Origin: Acuticoccus mangrovi
GTDB taxonomy: Bacteria; Pseudomonadota; Alphaproteobacteria; Rhizobiales; Amorphaceae
Length of the DNA: 64,000 nucleotides
Assembly: GCF_016411865.1 (NCBI RefSeq)
Contig: NZ_JAEKJA010000001.1
Coordinates: 186,001-250,000, forward strand
Direction: 5' to 3'
The position numbers and the translations under genes were made by a program. Position 1 is the first letter of the stretch; each line of letters opens with the position of its first letter. This document shows positions 17,472 to 36,783 of this stretch, piece after piece. The notes below the pieces were generated by a model that was not told where the DNA came from, did no database searches, and worked only from the letters and a program-made list of their open reading frames with translations.

Positions 17472-18169
17472 TGGGCAAGATCGCGAAGCGCATGAAGGCC
17501 GCCTACGAGGGCATCGACCGCAACAAGTCGTATGCGCTCGAGGAGGCGGTGAAGCTCATCAAGTCGCGCGCCTCGGCGAAGTTCGACGAGAGCGTCGAGA
17601 TCGCCATCAACCTCGGCGTCGACCCGCGTCACGCCGACCAGATGGTGCGCGGCGTGTGCATCCTGCCCAACGGCACCGGCAAGGACGTGAAGGTGGCCGT
17701 GTTCGCCCGCGGCGACAAGGCCGAGGAGGCGAAGGCCGCCGGGGCCGACATCGTCGGCGCCGAGGATCTCGTCGCCGAGGTGCAGGCCGGCAACATCAAC
17801 TTCGAGCGCTGCATCGCGACGCCCGACATGATGCCGCTGGTGGGCCGTCTCGGTAAGGTGCTCGGCCCCCGCGGCCTGATGCCGAACCCGAAGGTCGGCA
17901 CGGTGACGCCGGACGTGGCACAGGCGGTGCGTGACGCCAAGGGCGGCGCGGTCGAGTTCCGCGTCGAGAAGGGCGGCATCGTCCACGGCGGCGTCGGCAA
18001 GGTGTCGTTCGAGGAGCAGAAGCTCGTCGAGAACATCCGCGCCTTCTGGGACGCGGTGAACCGGGCGAAGCCGACCGGCGCCAAGGGCACCTACATGAAG
18101 AAGGCCGCCATGAGCTCCACCATGGGCCCCGGCGTGAAGGTGGACCTGTCGACCGTTCCGGCGGCCTGA
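17471..18169 (+). CDS. rplA: 50S ribosomal protein L1
   Basis: The 232-residue L1 stalk protein, also the usual translational repressor of its own L11-L1 operon. It starts [20 protein letters not shown] and contains the family signature [20 protein letters not shown]. It overlaps rplK by one base (TAATG). Confidence 0.98.
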   Translation: MGKIAKRMKAAYEGIDRNKSYALEEAVKLIKSRASAKFDESVEIAINLGVDPRHADQMVRGVCILPNGTGKDVKVAVFARGDKAEEAKAAGADIVGAEDLVAEVQAGNINFERCIATPDMMPLVGRLGKVLGPRGLMPNPKVGTVTPDVAQAVRDAKGGAVEFRVEKGGIVHGGVGKVSFEEQKLVENIRAFWDAVNRAKPTGAKGTYMKKAAMSSTMGPGVKVDLSTVPAA

Positions 18170-18173
18170 CGGG

Positions 18174-18272
18174 ATGGAGCAGCCGTCGCGCTGGCGTCGC
18201 ATGGCCCTCGCGGCGGCGGTCGCCGTGGCGACGATGATCGTGATGCGCGTCGTGTTCGGTATCGGCGCCTGA
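18174..18272 (+). CDS. Possible small membrane protein ORF after rplA
   Basis: A 32-codon frame starting four bases after the rplA stop. It encodes a basic N-terminus (MEQPSRWRRMA) followed by one hydrophobic stretch (LAAAVAVATMIVMRVVFGIGA). The upstream ACGGG is a weak ribosome site. There is no recognised family. It may be a real small protein coupled to rplA or a chance frame in GC-rich DNA. Confidence 0.3.
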   Translation: MEQPSRWRRMALAAAVAVATMIVMRVVFGIGA

Positions 18273-18304
18273 CGGAGGCCTCGGGTCTCCGCCGATCCGG
18301 GATG

Positions 18305-18450
18305 CGCGGGCCGAGTAGGGCCCGCGAGCCGTTTGGGATAGGCGGGCTGCGGCCCGACGACGATTTGAAATATGCGGGCCGTGGCCCGCGAAGAGCTTTG
18401 CCCGGCTGAGCCGGGTGAGGGTCGCCCCGACCGGCTTCGGCCTGACGGGG
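18305..18450 (+). promoter_or_regulatory. Chain of hairpins in the rplJ leader
   Basis: Between rplA and rplJ (18170-18640) the only gene candidate is the small frame above; the rest folds as successive hairpins: CGCGGGCC/GGCCCGCG at 18305-18326, CGGGC/GCCCG at 18343-18356, GCGGGCC/GGCCCGC at 18374-18389, CCCGGC/GCCGGG at 18401-18415, and a longer one around CCGGCTTCGGCC near 18424-18450. Three share the CGGGC core. This is the position of the L10 leader, where L10-L12 normally represses its own mRNA. No T-tract follows, so it is more likely a binding or folding element than a terminator. Confidence 0.5.
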
Positions 18451-18640
18451 CAGCCTGTCCGAGACTGCAGGTGGGGGCCGACGGGTCCGCTTAATCGCCC
18501 TGCACAGACGGGGGTCGGAACGGGTGCACCGTTCGTCTCTCGGGACGGGTCTGAGCCGTCCGGTCTGCCTTGGGGCATGCCGGGCAAATTGAGCGGGCGG
18601 GGCGGCCATCGGCTTCCTCGTCCAAGTCTTGGAGAGAACG

Positions 18641-19195
18641 GTGGACAGAGCCGAAAAGCGCGAAATGGTGAGCTTCCTCGACGAGGTGTTCGCCAACTCC
18701 GGCTCCGTGGTCGTGACCCAGTATGCGGGTTTGACCGTCGCCGAGATGACCGATCTCCGCCGCCAGATGAAAGGCGCCGGGGCCACCTTCAAGGTCATCA
18801 AGAACAGGCTCGCCAAGATTGCGCTCGACAACGTCGACCGAAGCGTGGCGGCGCCCATGTTCACCGGTCCCGTGGGCATTGCCTACGGGATGGATCCGGT
18901 GGCGGCGCCGAAGGTGCTGACGGAGTACGTCAAGAAGAACGAGAAGCTGATCATCGTGGGCGGCCTTCTGGGCACCACGGCGATGGACGCGAAGGGTGTC
19001 GAGGCTCTGGCCAAGATGCCGTCCATCGAAGAGATGCGCTCCAAGCTTCTGGGCTGCATGCTCCAGCCGGCATCGAACCTCGCGCGTGTGCTGAACCAGC
19101 CGGGTGAGAAGCTCGCCCGTCAGCTCAACGCGCCGGGCCAGAACCTTCTCGGCGTGCTTCAGGCGCAAAAGGCGAAACTGGAAGCGGCGGCCTGA
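18641..19195 (+). CDS. rplJ: 50S ribosomal protein L10
   Basis: The stalk base (184 residues) that anchors L7/L12 dimers to 23S rRNA. The N-terminus VDRAEKREMVSFLDEVF and QYAGLTVAEMTDLRRQMKGA are typical. GTG at 18641 is chosen: GGAGAG lies just before it and other L10 proteins begin MDRAEK; a TTG ten bases upstream would place the ribosome site inside the gene. The long hairpin-rich leader is probably its autoregulatory target. Confidence 0.95.
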   Translation: MDRAEKREMVSFLDEVFANSGSVVVTQYAGLTVAEMTDLRRQMKGAGATFKVIKNRLAKIALDNVDRSVAAPMFTGPVGIAYGMDPVAAPKVLTEYVKKNEKLIIVGGLLGTTAMDAKGVEALAKMPSIEEMRSKLLGCMLQPASNLARVLNQPGEKLARQLNAPGQNLLGVLQAQKAKLEAAA

Positions 19196-19232
19196 CGGCC
19201 ATTCGAACCGACAACCTGAACGGAACACTTAA

Positions 19233-19625
19233 ATGAGCAACCTCGACAACCTATATGACGAACTGTCCAAGCTGACGGTTCTGGAAGTCTCCGAGCTCGT
19301 GAAGAAGCTCGAAGAGGGCTGGGGCGTGTCCGCGGCCGCTGCGGCGCCGGCCATGATGATGGCGGCTCCGGGCGCCGGCGGCGGTGCCGAAGCTGCGGCT
19401 CCGGCCGAAGAGAAGACCGAGTTCGACGTCGTCCTCGACGCCGCTGGTGACAAGAAGATCAACGTCATCAAGGAAGTTCGCGCCATCACCGGTCTCGGCC
19501 TGAAGGAGGCCAAGGACCTCGTGGAAGGCGCCCCGAAGACGGTGAAGGAAGCCGCGTCGAAGGACGAGGCCGAGAAGATCAAGACGCAGCTCGAAGAGGC
19601 TGGCGCGAAGGTCTCCCTGAAGTAA
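19233..19625 (+). CDS. rplL: 50S ribosomal protein L7/L12
   Basis: The 130-residue stalk protein that recruits translational GTPases. An N-terminal dimerisation helix ([20 protein letters not shown]), an Ala/Gly-rich hinge at about residues 35-58, and the C-terminal domain [20 protein letters not shown] then [19 protein letters not shown]. It follows rplJ by 37 bases. Confidence 0.98.
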   Translation: MSNLDNLYDELSKLTVLEVSELVKKLEEGWGVSAAAAAPAMMMAAPGAGGGAEAAAPAEEKTEFDVVLDAAGDKKINVIKEVRAITGLGLKEAKDLVEGAPKTVKEAASKDEAEKIKTQLEEAGAKVSLK

Positions 19626-19692
19626 GGGACGCCTGTGAGCCGGACGCTCTGGCTCTTCCGCGGCGGCCTCGTCGTCGCCGCAGCATGAACCG

Positions 19693-19725
19693 CCGGCGCT
19701 CCCCTTTGGGTGAGCGCCGGCCTTT
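19693..19725 (+). terminator. Hairpin between rplL and rpoB (attenuator or processing site)
   Basis: CCGGCGCTC at 19693-19701 pairs with GAGCGCCGG at 19712-19720, followed by CCTTT. The run of T is short, fitting partial termination that lowers rpoBC relative to the ribosomal proteins, as seen in other bacteria. Confidence 0.55.
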
Positions 19726-19791
19726 CGCGTCGATAGGGGCAGCGGCGCGGGTGGTGGCCCGGAGGCCACGCAGAAAGGGCACACAGCACAT

Positions 19792-23934
<4,143 letters not shown>

Positions 23935-24034
23935 GCGCCTGACGCTCACAGCGGGCAGCGCACGCCGCTGCCCGTCCCGTTTTTCGCCGCGCCCCGCCGC
24001 CCACGGGCTGCGCGGACATGAAAGGAGAGCCGCC

Positions 24035-28249
<4,215 letters not shown>

Positions 28250-28274
28250 GCCGGCACGCCGAAGACGACAAAAG

Positions 28275-28304
28275 GCCCCGCGGAGCGATCCGCGGGGCTT
28301 TTTT
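28275..28304 (+). terminator. Intrinsic terminator of the rpoBC operon
   Basis: GCCCCGCGGA, loop GCGA, TCCGCGGGGC: a perfect 10-bp stem followed by six T. It ends the rightward rpoBC operon; the mirror A-run lets it also act on the convergent dioxygenase gene. Confidence 0.93.
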
Positions 28305-28345
28305 GTTGTGCGGACAGGTCGCGGCCGTCCGCGGCGGGTTTCAGC

Positions 28346-29122
28346 TCAGCCGAACGCGTAGGCGTCCATCTGCAGGATGCCGTGGCTGTGGCTCGAGTGG
28401 ACGCGCTCCGTCGTCGCGCCGGCCCCCGCCGCGCCAAGCGCGACGAAGAGGGGGAGAAGGTGCTCCGGCGTCGGGTGGTTCTCCGGCCCGTAGGGTGCCT
28501 TCGTTCGCCACGCGACGAGATCGTCGAGCGCGCCGGCGCTGATCGTCTCGTGCACCCACGCGCCGAACGCCTTGACCCACTCGGGCGCCGGACTGTCCGG
28601 CCGATAGCCGCCGCGGAAGAACTCCATGAGGTTGTGGGTGAGGGAGCCCGAGCCGACGACGAGAACGCCCTCTTCGGTGAGTGGGGCGAGGGCGGCGCCC
28701 ATCGCGACGTGGGTCGCGGCGTCGGATCCCGGATCGACCGACATCGTCACCACCGGAATGTCCGCCGCCGGCCACAGCAGCGAGAGCGGCACCCAGGTTC
28801 CGTGATCGAAGCCGCGCTCGACGAGGCGGGGCGCGAAGCCGGCCTCGGCGAGGCGTTCGGCGCAGTCGCGGGCAAGGGCGGGATCGCCCGGGGCGGAGTA
28901 GGTGATCTCGTAGAGCTCCGGCTCGAAGCCGCGGAAATCATAGATCATCCGCGGCGCGCTCGCGGCGCTGACGACCGGGCCGGGCGCCTCGAAGTGAGCG
29001 GAAGCGACGACAATCGCCTTCGGCCGGGGGAGCGCCTCGGCGTAGCGCGCCAGAAAGTCGCGAGCGGCGGAGTTGTGGAGCACCAGGTTGGGAGCTCCGT
29101 GGGAGACGAAGAGACTGCGCAT
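28346..29122 (-). CDS. 4,5-DOPA dioxygenase-like extradiol ring-cleavage dioxygenase (LigB superfamily)
   Basis: A 258-residue class III extradiol dioxygenase of the YgiD/DODA group. SHGAPNLVLHNS at the N-terminus and VVASAHFEAPGP, FDHGTWVPLSLLWP, VGSGSLTHNLMEFF and the terminal HSSHSHGIL supply the metal and catalytic histidines. Such enzymes cleave catechol-type rings; physiological substrates of bacterial members are mostly unknown. It is the only leftward gene within the core block, inserted between rpoC and rpsL. Confidence 0.87.
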   Translation of the reverse strand: MRSLFVSHGAPNLVLHNSAARDFLARYAEALPRPKAIVVASAHFEAPGPVVSAASAPRMIYDFRGFEPELYEITYSAPGDPALARDCAERLAEAGFAPRLVERGFDHGTWVPLSLLWPAADIPVVTMSVDPGSDAATHVAMGAALAPLTEEGVLVVGSGSLTHNLMEFFRGGYRPDSPAPEWVKAFGAWVHETISAGALDDLVAWRTKAPYGPENHPTPEHLLPLFVALGAAGAGATTERVHSSHSHGILQMDAYAFG

Positions 29123-29781
29123 GATGGTGCCTTAGGCGTGAGGCGACGGCGATCCGGAGCGAATCGCGTCACAGCGGGGGACGGCGGGACGCGGCGAGGG
29201 CGGCCGCGGCGTCGAGGAGGCGGAACGCTCGGCCGTGCACATCGCGACCGCTCTCGGGCACATCTGCCATGCGGCGGGCGATGGAGTGGGCGGCGTGGCC
29301 GGGCCGATGGTGGACCGGCGCGCGGCGACGGATCGCCCGCTGCGACGGGGGGCACGGCGAACGCCGAGAAAATCTGACGATTCCACCACGAGTCCTCTTT
29401 ATTCGGCGCGTGCGTCGATCCACATGGACTGATATGTACGGGTGGTCCTGGTCGGGGCAACCGGGCGAAGCGGGCCGCACGATGCCGTTGGCGCAAGTCA
29501 ACTTCGGCATTCGCGCAATCGAAACGTGGCGCGAGGCTTGACGCTCGGCGGCCAACCCTCTATGTGAGCCCAACCGAATGACAGGCCGTCGTCGCGGTCC
29601 TTGTGGCATGCGCGCGAAACGCTGTCCGGTACCCCGTTTCGAGTGCGGGCCGGCCAACTCCGTGTCCGCTCAGGTTCGTGCGCTGGCTCGGCTTCTTGAT
29701 GTCGAAGTCGTGGCGGCGCCTTTGTCCGTTTGGCAAGGGTTGCCAATTGATTTGCGGCGGAAGCCGCGTTGGGAAGGTTTG
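29123..29781. other. 659-base intergenic region before rpsL, no convincing gene
   Basis: It separates the divergent dioxygenase and rpsL. Several short frames exist on both strands, but none has family motifs, a ribosome site or bias distinct from frame shadowing. The only clear signal is the promoter at 29538-29566. The distance from that promoter to rpsL (about 215 bases) leaves a long untranslated leader that could carry S7- or S12-dependent regulation. Confidence 0.6.
29538..29566 (+). promoter_or_regulatory. Probable promoter of the str operon (rpsL-rpsG-fusA-tuf)
   Basis: TTGACG at 29538-29543, 17-base spacer, TATGTG at 29561-29566. It is the best sigma70-like match in the rpsL upstream region. 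Confidence 0.6.
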
Positions 29782-30153
29782 ATGCCGACGATCAACCAGT
29801 TGATCCGCAAGCCGCGTGTCGCGCCGGTGAAGCGCAACAAGGTCCCGGCGATGGAGGCGAACCCGCAGAAGCGGGGTGTGTGCACGCGCGTCTACACGAC
29901 GACGCCGAAGAAGCCGAACTCCGCGCTGCGTAAGGTGGCCAAGGTCCGCCTGACGAACGGCTATGAGGTGATCGGCTACATCCCGGGTGAGGGTCACAAC
30001 CTTCAGGAGCACTCCGTGGTGATGATCCGCGGCGGCCGCGTGAAGGACCTTCCGGGCGTGCGCTACCACATTCTGCGTGGCGTTCTCGACACGCAGGGCG
30101 TCAAGAACCGCAAGCAGCGCCGCTCGAAGTACGGCGCGAAGCGGCCGAAATAG
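29782..30153 (+). CDS. rpsL: 30S ribosomal protein S12
   Basis: The 123-residue decoding-centre protein. It begins [20 protein letters not shown] and carries [20 protein letters not shown] with both lysines of the KKPNS site, so no streptomycin-resistance substitution is seen there. The frame is open upstream, but the ATG at 29782 gives the normal N-terminus and follows GGGAAGG. A secreted-protein gene follows within three bases instead of rpsG. Confidence 0.98.
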   Translation: MPTINQLIRKPRVAPVKRNKVPAMEANPQKRGVCTRVYTTTPKKPNSALRKVAKVRLTNGYEVIGYIPGEGHNLQEHSVVMIRGGRVKDLPGVRYHILRGVLDTQGVKNRKQRRSKYGAKRPK

Positions 30154-30155
30154 TC

Positions 30156-30536
30156 ATGAAGCTGACCGCGCTCACCGTTCTCCTCGCCGTCGCGGGGGCC
30201 GCCACCGGCGCGCATGCGGCGGAATATGTCGCCGTCGCGGGCGACAAGGCGACGGGCACGTTCGGCTTCGTGTCGGGCGCGCCCTCGAAGCAGGACGCGG
30301 AAGAGGCGGCGACCGCGGAGTGCGCCAAGGACAGCGACAACTGCGAGGGCATCGCCGTGTTCGACCACGGCTGCGTCTCCCTCGCGCGGTCGGCGGACGA
30401 CAAGACTTATGGGCTCTATCTGTCGAAGAGCCGTGCGGGCGCCCAGCAGGGGGCCGTCAAGGAATGCAGCGAATCGGGCGGCAGCGGGTGCAACGTGCAC
30501 GACACTTACTGCGCTCCCACAGATCTGGATATGTAA
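30156..30536 (+). CDS. Secreted DUF4189-type six-cysteine protein inside the str operon
   Basis: A 126-residue protein with a Sec signal peptide (residues 1-21, ending GAHA) and a mature domain holding six cysteines (56, 63, 73, 104, 112, 119), enough for three disulfides. The pattern AVFDHGCVSLARSADDKTYG flanked by alternating cysteines matches the DUF4189 family, whose function is unknown. It begins two bases after the rpsL stop and ends three bases before rpsG, so it is cotranscribed with ribosomal genes. Base composition resembles its neighbours, so there is no sign of recent transfer. Family assignment is by pattern only. Confidence 0.72.
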   Translation: MKLTALTVLLAVAGAATGAHAAEYVAVAGDKATGTFGFVSGAPSKQDAEEAATAECAKDSDNCEGIAVFDHGCVSLARSADDKTYGLYLSKSRAGAQQGAVKECSESGGSGCNVHDTYCAPTDLDM

Positions 30537-31010
<474 letters not shown>

Positions 31011-31034
31011 TCACCCCGAATTTCCGAGAGCATC

Positions 31035-33110
31035 ATGTCCCGCACGCACAAAATCGAAGACTATCGTAACTTCGGCATCATGGCGCACATTGATGCCGGG
31101 AAGACGACCACGACCGAGCGCATCCTGTTCTACACGGGCCGCAGCCACAAAATCGGCGAAGTGCACGATGGCGCGGCGACGATGGACTGGATGGAGCAGG
31201 AGCAAGAGCGGGGCATCACGATTACCTCCGCCGCGACCACCTGCTTCTGGCAGGACAAGCGGCTCAACATCATCGACACCCCGGGCCACGTGGACTTCAC
31301 CATCGAGGTGGAGCGTTCGCTGCGCGTGCTCGACGGCGCCATCGCGCTGCTCGACGCCAACGCCGGCGTGGAGCCGCAGACCGAGACCGTTTGGCGTCAG
31401 GCCGACAAATACTCGGTGCCGCGGATGATCTTCGTCAACAAGATGGACAAGACCGGCGCGGACTTCTTCCGCTGCCTCGAGATGATCAAGGAGCGCCTCG
31501 GCGCCAACCCGATCGTTCTCCAGCTCCCCATCGGTGCCGAGACCGACTTCAAGGGCGTGGTCGACCTCGTGAAGATGAAGGGGATCATCTGGCACGACGA
31601 GTCGCTGGGCGCGAAGTTCGACTATGTCGACATCCCGGCCGACCTCGTGGACCAGGCGCAGGAGTATCGCGAGAAGCTCGTCGAGAGCGCGGTTGAGCTC
31701 GACGAGGCGGCGATGGAAGCCTACCTCGAGGGCAACGAGCCCGACGAGGCGACCCTCAAGGCGCTCATCCGCAAGGGCACCATCGACAACAGTTTCGTGC
31801 CGATCCTCACCGGCTCGGCCTTCAAGAACAAGGGCGTGCAGCCGCTGCTCGACGCCGTCGTCGACTACCTGCCGTCTCCGGTGGACGTGGAGTCGATCCG
31901 CGGCATCGACGCCAAGACCGAAGAGCCGGTGAAGCGCCGCTCGTCGGACGAGGCGGCGCTCGCGATGCTCGCCTTCAAGGTGATGAACGACCCGTTCGTG
32001 GGCACGCTCACCTTCTGCCGCATCTACTCGGGCGTGCTCGAGCAGGGTGGCACGCTGATGAACACGGTGAAGGAGAAGCGTGAGCGCGTCGGCCGCATGC
32101 TGCAGATGCACTCGAACTCGCGCGAAGAGATCAAGATCGCCTATGCCGGCGACATCGTGGCGCTCGCCGGTCTCAAGGAGACCACCACGGGCGACACGCT
32201 GTGCGATCCGAACTCGCCGGTGATCCTGGAGCGGATGGAGTTCCCGGATCCGGTCATCGACATCGCGATCGAGCCGAAGACCAAGTCGGACCAGGAAAAG
32301 ATGGGCCTCGCCCTCAACCGCCTGGCGGCCGAAGACCCGTCCTTCCGGGTGAAGTCGGACCCCGAATCGGGTCAGACCATCATCTCGGGCATGGGCGAGC
32401 TTCACCTCGACATTCTGGTCGACCGCATGAAGCGCGAGTTCAAGGTCGAGGCGAACATCGGTCAGCCGCAGGTGGCGTATCGCGAGACGATCACGTCCTC
32501 GGCCGAGATCGACTACACCCACAAGAAGCAGTCGGGTGGGTCGGGTCAGTTCGCCCGCGTGAAGCTCGTGATCGAGCCGAACGAGGCGGGGGCCGGCTTC
32601 GAGTTCGCTTCCGAGATCGTCGGCGGCTCGGTGCCGAAGGAATACATCCCGGGCGTCGAGAAGGGCATCCAGTCCGTTCTCACCTCCGGACCGATTGCCG
32701 GGTTCCCGATGGTCGACATCAAGGCGCGCCTCATCGACGGCGCCTACCACGACGTCGACTCCTCGGTGCTCGCCTTCGAAATCGCGGGCCGCGCGGCGTT
32801 CCGCGAGGGCTGTCAGAAGGCGAAGCCCAAGCTCCTCGAGCCGATCATGAAGGTCGAGGTGGTGACGCCGGACGAGTTTGCCGGCACCGTGATGGGTGAC
32901 ATCAACTCCCGTCGCGGCCAGATCCAGGGTACGGAGACCCGCGGCATCGCTTCGGTGGTGAACGCCTTCGTGCCGCTCGCCAACATGTTTGGCTATGTGT
33001 CGAACCTGCGCTCGATGACCCAGGGTCGTGCGCAGTACACGATGCAGTTCGATCACTACGAACAAGTTCCGCAGGCTGTTGCGGAAGAAGTTCAGGCCAA
33101 GTACGCCTGA
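31035..33110 (+). CDS. fusA: Elongation factor G
   Basis: The 691-residue translocase GTPase. GTP-binding motifs are AHIDAGKTT (G1), DTPGH in [10 protein letters not shown] (G3) and NKMD (G4); the C-terminal domain contains SQFARVK-type [11 protein letters not shown]. Starts 24 bases after rpsG and is followed by tuf after 81 bases. Confidence 0.99.
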   Translation: MSRTHKIEDYRNFGIMAHIDAGKTTTTERILFYTGRSHKIGEVHDGAATMDWMEQEQERGITITSAATTCFWQDKRLNIIDTPGHVDFTIEVERSLRVLDGAIALLDANAGVEPQTETVWRQADKYSVPRMIFVNKMDKTGADFFRCLEMIKERLGANPIVLQLPIGAETDFKGVVDLVKMKGIIWHDESLGAKFDYVDIPADLVDQAQEYREKLVESAVELDEAAMEAYLEGNEPDEATLKALIRKGTIDNSFVPILTGSAFKNKGVQPLLDAVVDYLPSPVDVESIRGIDAKTEEPVKRRSSDEAALAMLAFKVMNDPFVGTLTFCRIYSGVLEQGGTLMNTVKEKRERVGRMLQMHSNSREEIKIAYAGDIVALAGLKETTTGDTLCDPNSPVILERMEFPDPVIDIAIEPKTKSDQEKMGLALNRLAAEDPSFRVKSDPESGQTIISGMGELHLDILVDRMKREFKVEANIGQPQVAYRETITSSAEIDYTHKKQSGGSGQFARVKLVIEPNEAGAGFEFASEIVGGSVPKEYIPGVEKGIQSVLTSGPIAGFPMVDIKARLIDGAYHDVDSSVLAFEIAGRAAFREGCQKAKPKLLEPIMKVEVVTPDEFAGTVMGDINSRRGQIQGTETRGIASVVNAFVPLANMFGYVSNLRSMTQGRAQYTMQFDHYEQVPQAVAEEVQAKYA

Positions 33111-33191
33111 CCCAGCGCCGTCCGAATCGGGCGGTATTCCCCAAAAAATCTAGCGCCAGCGCCAGACCTAAGAGGATAGTGGAGATCGCCA

Positions 33192-34382
<1,191 letters not shown>

Positions 34383-34401
34383 GCTCGAGCGCTGCAAAGG
34401 A

Positions 34402-34430
34402 GGGGCGCGGCTTCTGGCCGCGCCCCTTTC
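34402..34430 (+). terminator. Intrinsic terminator after tuf
   Basis: GGGGCGCGGC, loop TTCTG, GCCGCGCCCC: a 10-bp perfect stem followed by TTTCT. It separates the str operon from the S10 block. Confidence 0.85.
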
Positions 34431-34619
34431 TATCGGATGTCATCTTTTTGACATTCGGGCCGAGAAATCGCTGGCAATTGGCGTGGGCATTGATTAAGTT
34501 CCGCGCCGCTCCTCTTGATGGAGCGTCAGCCACTGAGTGTGATTCATAGGTCTGTCGGTTCCCAAGAGGGGGACCGGGCAGGCGGTGTCGTCCGTTGCGG
34601 CGGGTGCAAGAAGAGCGTG

Positions 34620-34925
34620 ATGAACCAGAATATTCGCATACGTCTGAAAGCGTTCGATCATCGTGTGCTCGACTCCTCCACCAGGGAGATCGTGCAGACG
34701 GCGCGGCGCACGGGTGCGCAGGTCCGCGGCCCCGTGCCGCTGCCGACCCGCATCGAACGCTACACCGTGAACCGTTCGCCGCACATCGATAAGAAGAGCC
34801 GCGAGCAGTTCGAGATCCGGACGCACAAGCGTCTGTTGGACATTGTCGATCCGACGCCCCAGACGGTGGACGCGCTGATGAAGCTCGACCTCGCGGCCGG
34901 CGTCGATGTGGAGATCAAGCTCTAG
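34620..34925 (+). CDS. rpsJ: 30S ribosomal protein S10 (NusE)
   Basis: 101 residues, first gene of the S10-spc-alpha block; also the NusG partner in transcription-translation coupling. It starts [20 protein letters not shown] and includes [19 protein letters not shown]. The frame is open for 35 codons upstream but this ATG gives the family N-terminus. A possible -35 (TTGACA, 34448-34453) lies in the leader without a convincing -10. Confidence 0.98.
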   Translation: MNQNIRIRLKAFDHRVLDSSTREIVQTARRTGAQVRGPVPLPTRIERYTVNRSPHIDKKSREQFEIRTHKRLLDIVDPTPQTVDALMKLDLAAGVDVEIKL

Positions 34926-34946
34926 GCTTGACCGACCACGTGAATG

Positions 34947-34975
34947 ACGCCCCGGGACGGGGCGTTCCGAGTTTT
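34947..34975 (+). promoter_or_regulatory. Hairpin in the rpsJ-rplC gap
   Basis: ACGCCCCG, loop GGA, CGGGGCGT: an 8-bp stem followed by TCCGAGTTTTG, which looks like a weak terminator or attenuator within the S10 operon. It may set the S10:L3 ratio or stabilise processed mRNA. Confidence 0.5.
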
Positions 34976-35005
34976 GATGAGGCCTGAGGGCAGAAGGGTA
35001 GAGCG

Positions 35006-35824
35006 ATGCGTTCGGCGATCATCGCAAAGAAGATCGGGATGACCCGCATCTATAACGATGCGGGCGAGCACGTGCCCGTGACGGTGCTGGCGCTGGATGG
35101 CTGCCAGGTCGTGGCGCAGCGCACGACCGAGCGTGACGGCTACGTGGCGCTCCAGCTTGGCGCCGGCCGCGCCAAGGCCAAGAACACGACGAAGGCCATG
35201 CGCGGCCACTTCGCGAAGGCGAACGTGGAGCCGAAGCGGACGCTGGCGGAGTGCCGCGTGTCCGAGGACGCGATGATCGAGGTGGGCGCGGAGTTGACCG
35301 CCGACCACTTCATGCCGGGCCAGTTCGTGGACGTGACCGGCACCTCCATCGGCAAGGGCTTCGCCGGTGCCATGAAGCGGCACAATTTCGGTGGTCTGCG
35401 CGCCTCGCACGGCGTGTCGATCTCGCACCGCTCGCACGGCTCCACCGGCCAGTGCCAGGACCCCGGCAAGGTGTTCAAGGGCAAGAAGATGGCCGGTCAT
35501 CTCGGCTCCGAGCGGGTGACCACGCAGAACCTCACGGTGGCGAAGATCGACGTCGAGCGCGGTCTGCTCCTCGTGAAGGGCTCGGTGCCGGGCTCCAAGG
35601 GCGGCTGGATCATGGTGCGCGACGCGGTGAAGCGCGCGCTGCCTGAGGGCGTGGCGATGCCGGGTGCGTTTCGCCTGCCGACCGACGAGGCGGCCGAGGA
35701 CGAGACCGTGACGGCCGCCGAGGTGACTGCTGCCGAGGCAGCCGCCGCCGAAGAGACGGCTGCGCCCGCCGAGGTCACCGAGACCCCCGCGGCGGATGAC
35801 GATGCGAACAAGGGTGACGCGTGA
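35006..35824 (+). CDS. rplC: 50S ribosomal protein L3 with long C-terminal tail
   Basis: An early assembly protein of the peptidyl-transferase region. The core starts [20 protein letters not shown] and contains [20 protein letters not shown] with the methylated glutamine region [12 protein letters not shown]. At 272 residues it is about 60 longer than E. coli L3: residues from about 228 form an Ala/Glu/Thr-rich acidic tail ([20 protein letters not shown]). It shares a base with the rplD start. Confidence 0.98.
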   Translation: MRSAIIAKKIGMTRIYNDAGEHVPVTVLALDGCQVVAQRTTERDGYVALQLGAGRAKAKNTTKAMRGHFAKANVEPKRTLAECRVSEDAMIEVGAELTADHFMPGQFVDVTGTSIGKGFAGAMKRHNFGGLRASHGVSISHRSHGSTGQCQDPGKVFKGKKMAGHLGSERVTTQNLTVAKIDVERGLLLVKGSVPGSKGGWIMVRDAVKRALPEGVAMPGAFRLPTDEAAEDETVTAAEVTAAEAAAAEETAAPAEVTETPAADDDANKGDA

Positions 35825-36483
35825 TGGACATTCAGGTCAAAACGCTCGCCGGTGAGGACGCGGGCACGATCAGTCTGCCCGACGCGACGTTTGGTTTGGA
35901 GCCTCGCGCGGACATTCTCCACCGCGTGGTGCGCTGGCAGCTGGCACGCCGCCAGGCCGGTACCCACAAGTCCATGACGCGCGGCGAGATCAACGCCACC
36001 GGCAAGAAGATGTACCGCCAGAAGGGGACGGGCCGCGCCCGCCATTCCGACAAGAAGGCGCCGCAGTTCCGCGGCGGCTCGAAGGCGCACGGCCCGAAGG
36101 TCCGTGACCACGCCCACGAGCTGCCGAAGAAGGTGCGCGCGCTCGGCCTGAAGCTCGCCCTGTCGGCGAAGGCGAAGGGCGCCGACCTGATCGTGCTCGA
36201 CAGCGCCACCGTCGGCGAGGCCAAGACCAAGGCCCTGGTGTCCCAGTTCAAGGCGCTCGGCCTTGCGAACGCGCTGATCATCGATGGCAGCGTCGAGGCG
36301 AACTTCGCCAAGGCGGCGCGCAACATTCCGCTCATCGACGTGCTGCCGGTCACCGGGCTCAACGTCTACGACATCATGCGGCGCGAGAAGCTGGTGCTGA
36401 CGCGCGCGGCCGTCGAAGGCATCGAGGCACGCTTCTCCGGCGTGAAGGCCGAGGCGGCCGAGGCCGAAGGGGAGGCCAACTGA
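35824..36483 (+). CDS. rplD: 50S ribosomal protein L4
   Basis: 219 residues; lines the exit tunnel and is an operon regulator in other bacteria. It starts [14 protein letters not shown] and contains the extended loop [23 protein letters not shown] at 35824 is preferred over the GTG three bases before it because it gives the standard N-terminus. Overlaps rplC and rplW by one base each. Confidence 0.97.
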   Translation: MDIQVKTLAGEDAGTISLPDATFGLEPRADILHRVVRWQLARRQAGTHKSMTRGEINATGKKMYRQKGTGRARHSDKKAPQFRGGSKAHGPKVRDHAHELPKKVRALGLKLALSAKAKGADLIVLDSATVGEAKTKALVSQFKALGLANALIIDGSVEANFAKAARNIPLIDVLPVTGLNVYDIMRREKLVLTRAAVEGIEARFSGVKAEAAEAEGEAN

Positions 36484-36779
36484 TGGCCATCGCGCTCAAC
36501 CACTACGACGTCATCGTGTCGCCGGTGATCACCGAGAAGTCGACCGAGGCGTCCGAGAACAACCAGATCGTCTTCCGCGTGGCGAAGACGGCCACCAAGC
36601 CCGAGATCAAGGCCGCCGTCGAGGCGCTCTTCTCGGTCAAGGTCAAGGCCGTCAACACGCTGGTGCGCAAGGGCAAGGTGAAGCGCTTCCGCGGCGTCAA
36701 GGGACGCCAGTCGGACGTGAAGCACGCTGTCGTGACGCTCCTCGACGGTCAGCACATCGACGTGACGACGGGGCTCTGA
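36483..36779 (+). CDS. rplW: 50S ribosomal protein L23
   Basis: 98 residues at the tunnel exit, docking site of trigger factor and SRP. Contains [20 protein letters not shown] and the rRNA-binding [15 protein letters not shown]. Overlaps the rplD stop (TGATG). Confidence 0.98.
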   Translation: MAIALNHYDVIVSPVITEKSTEASENNQIVFRVAKTATKPEIKAAVEALFSVKVKAVNTLVRKGKVKRFRGVKGRQSDVKHAVVTLLDGQHIDVTTGL

Positions 36780-36783
36780 TCCA

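Noticed and set aside
29169-29657. Possible 162-codon leftward gene before rpsL
   Set aside because: Arg/Pro-rich translation without motif or ribosome site; crosses the str promoter.
30156-30536. Recent horizontal insertion at the rpsL-rpsG junction
   Set aside because: Base composition and codon use look like the neighbours and the spacing is operon-like; no target duplication is visible.
34448-34476. TTGACA as promoter of rpsJ
   Set aside because: The -35 is perfect but no acceptable -10 lies 16-18 bases downstream; kept only as a note under rpsJ.
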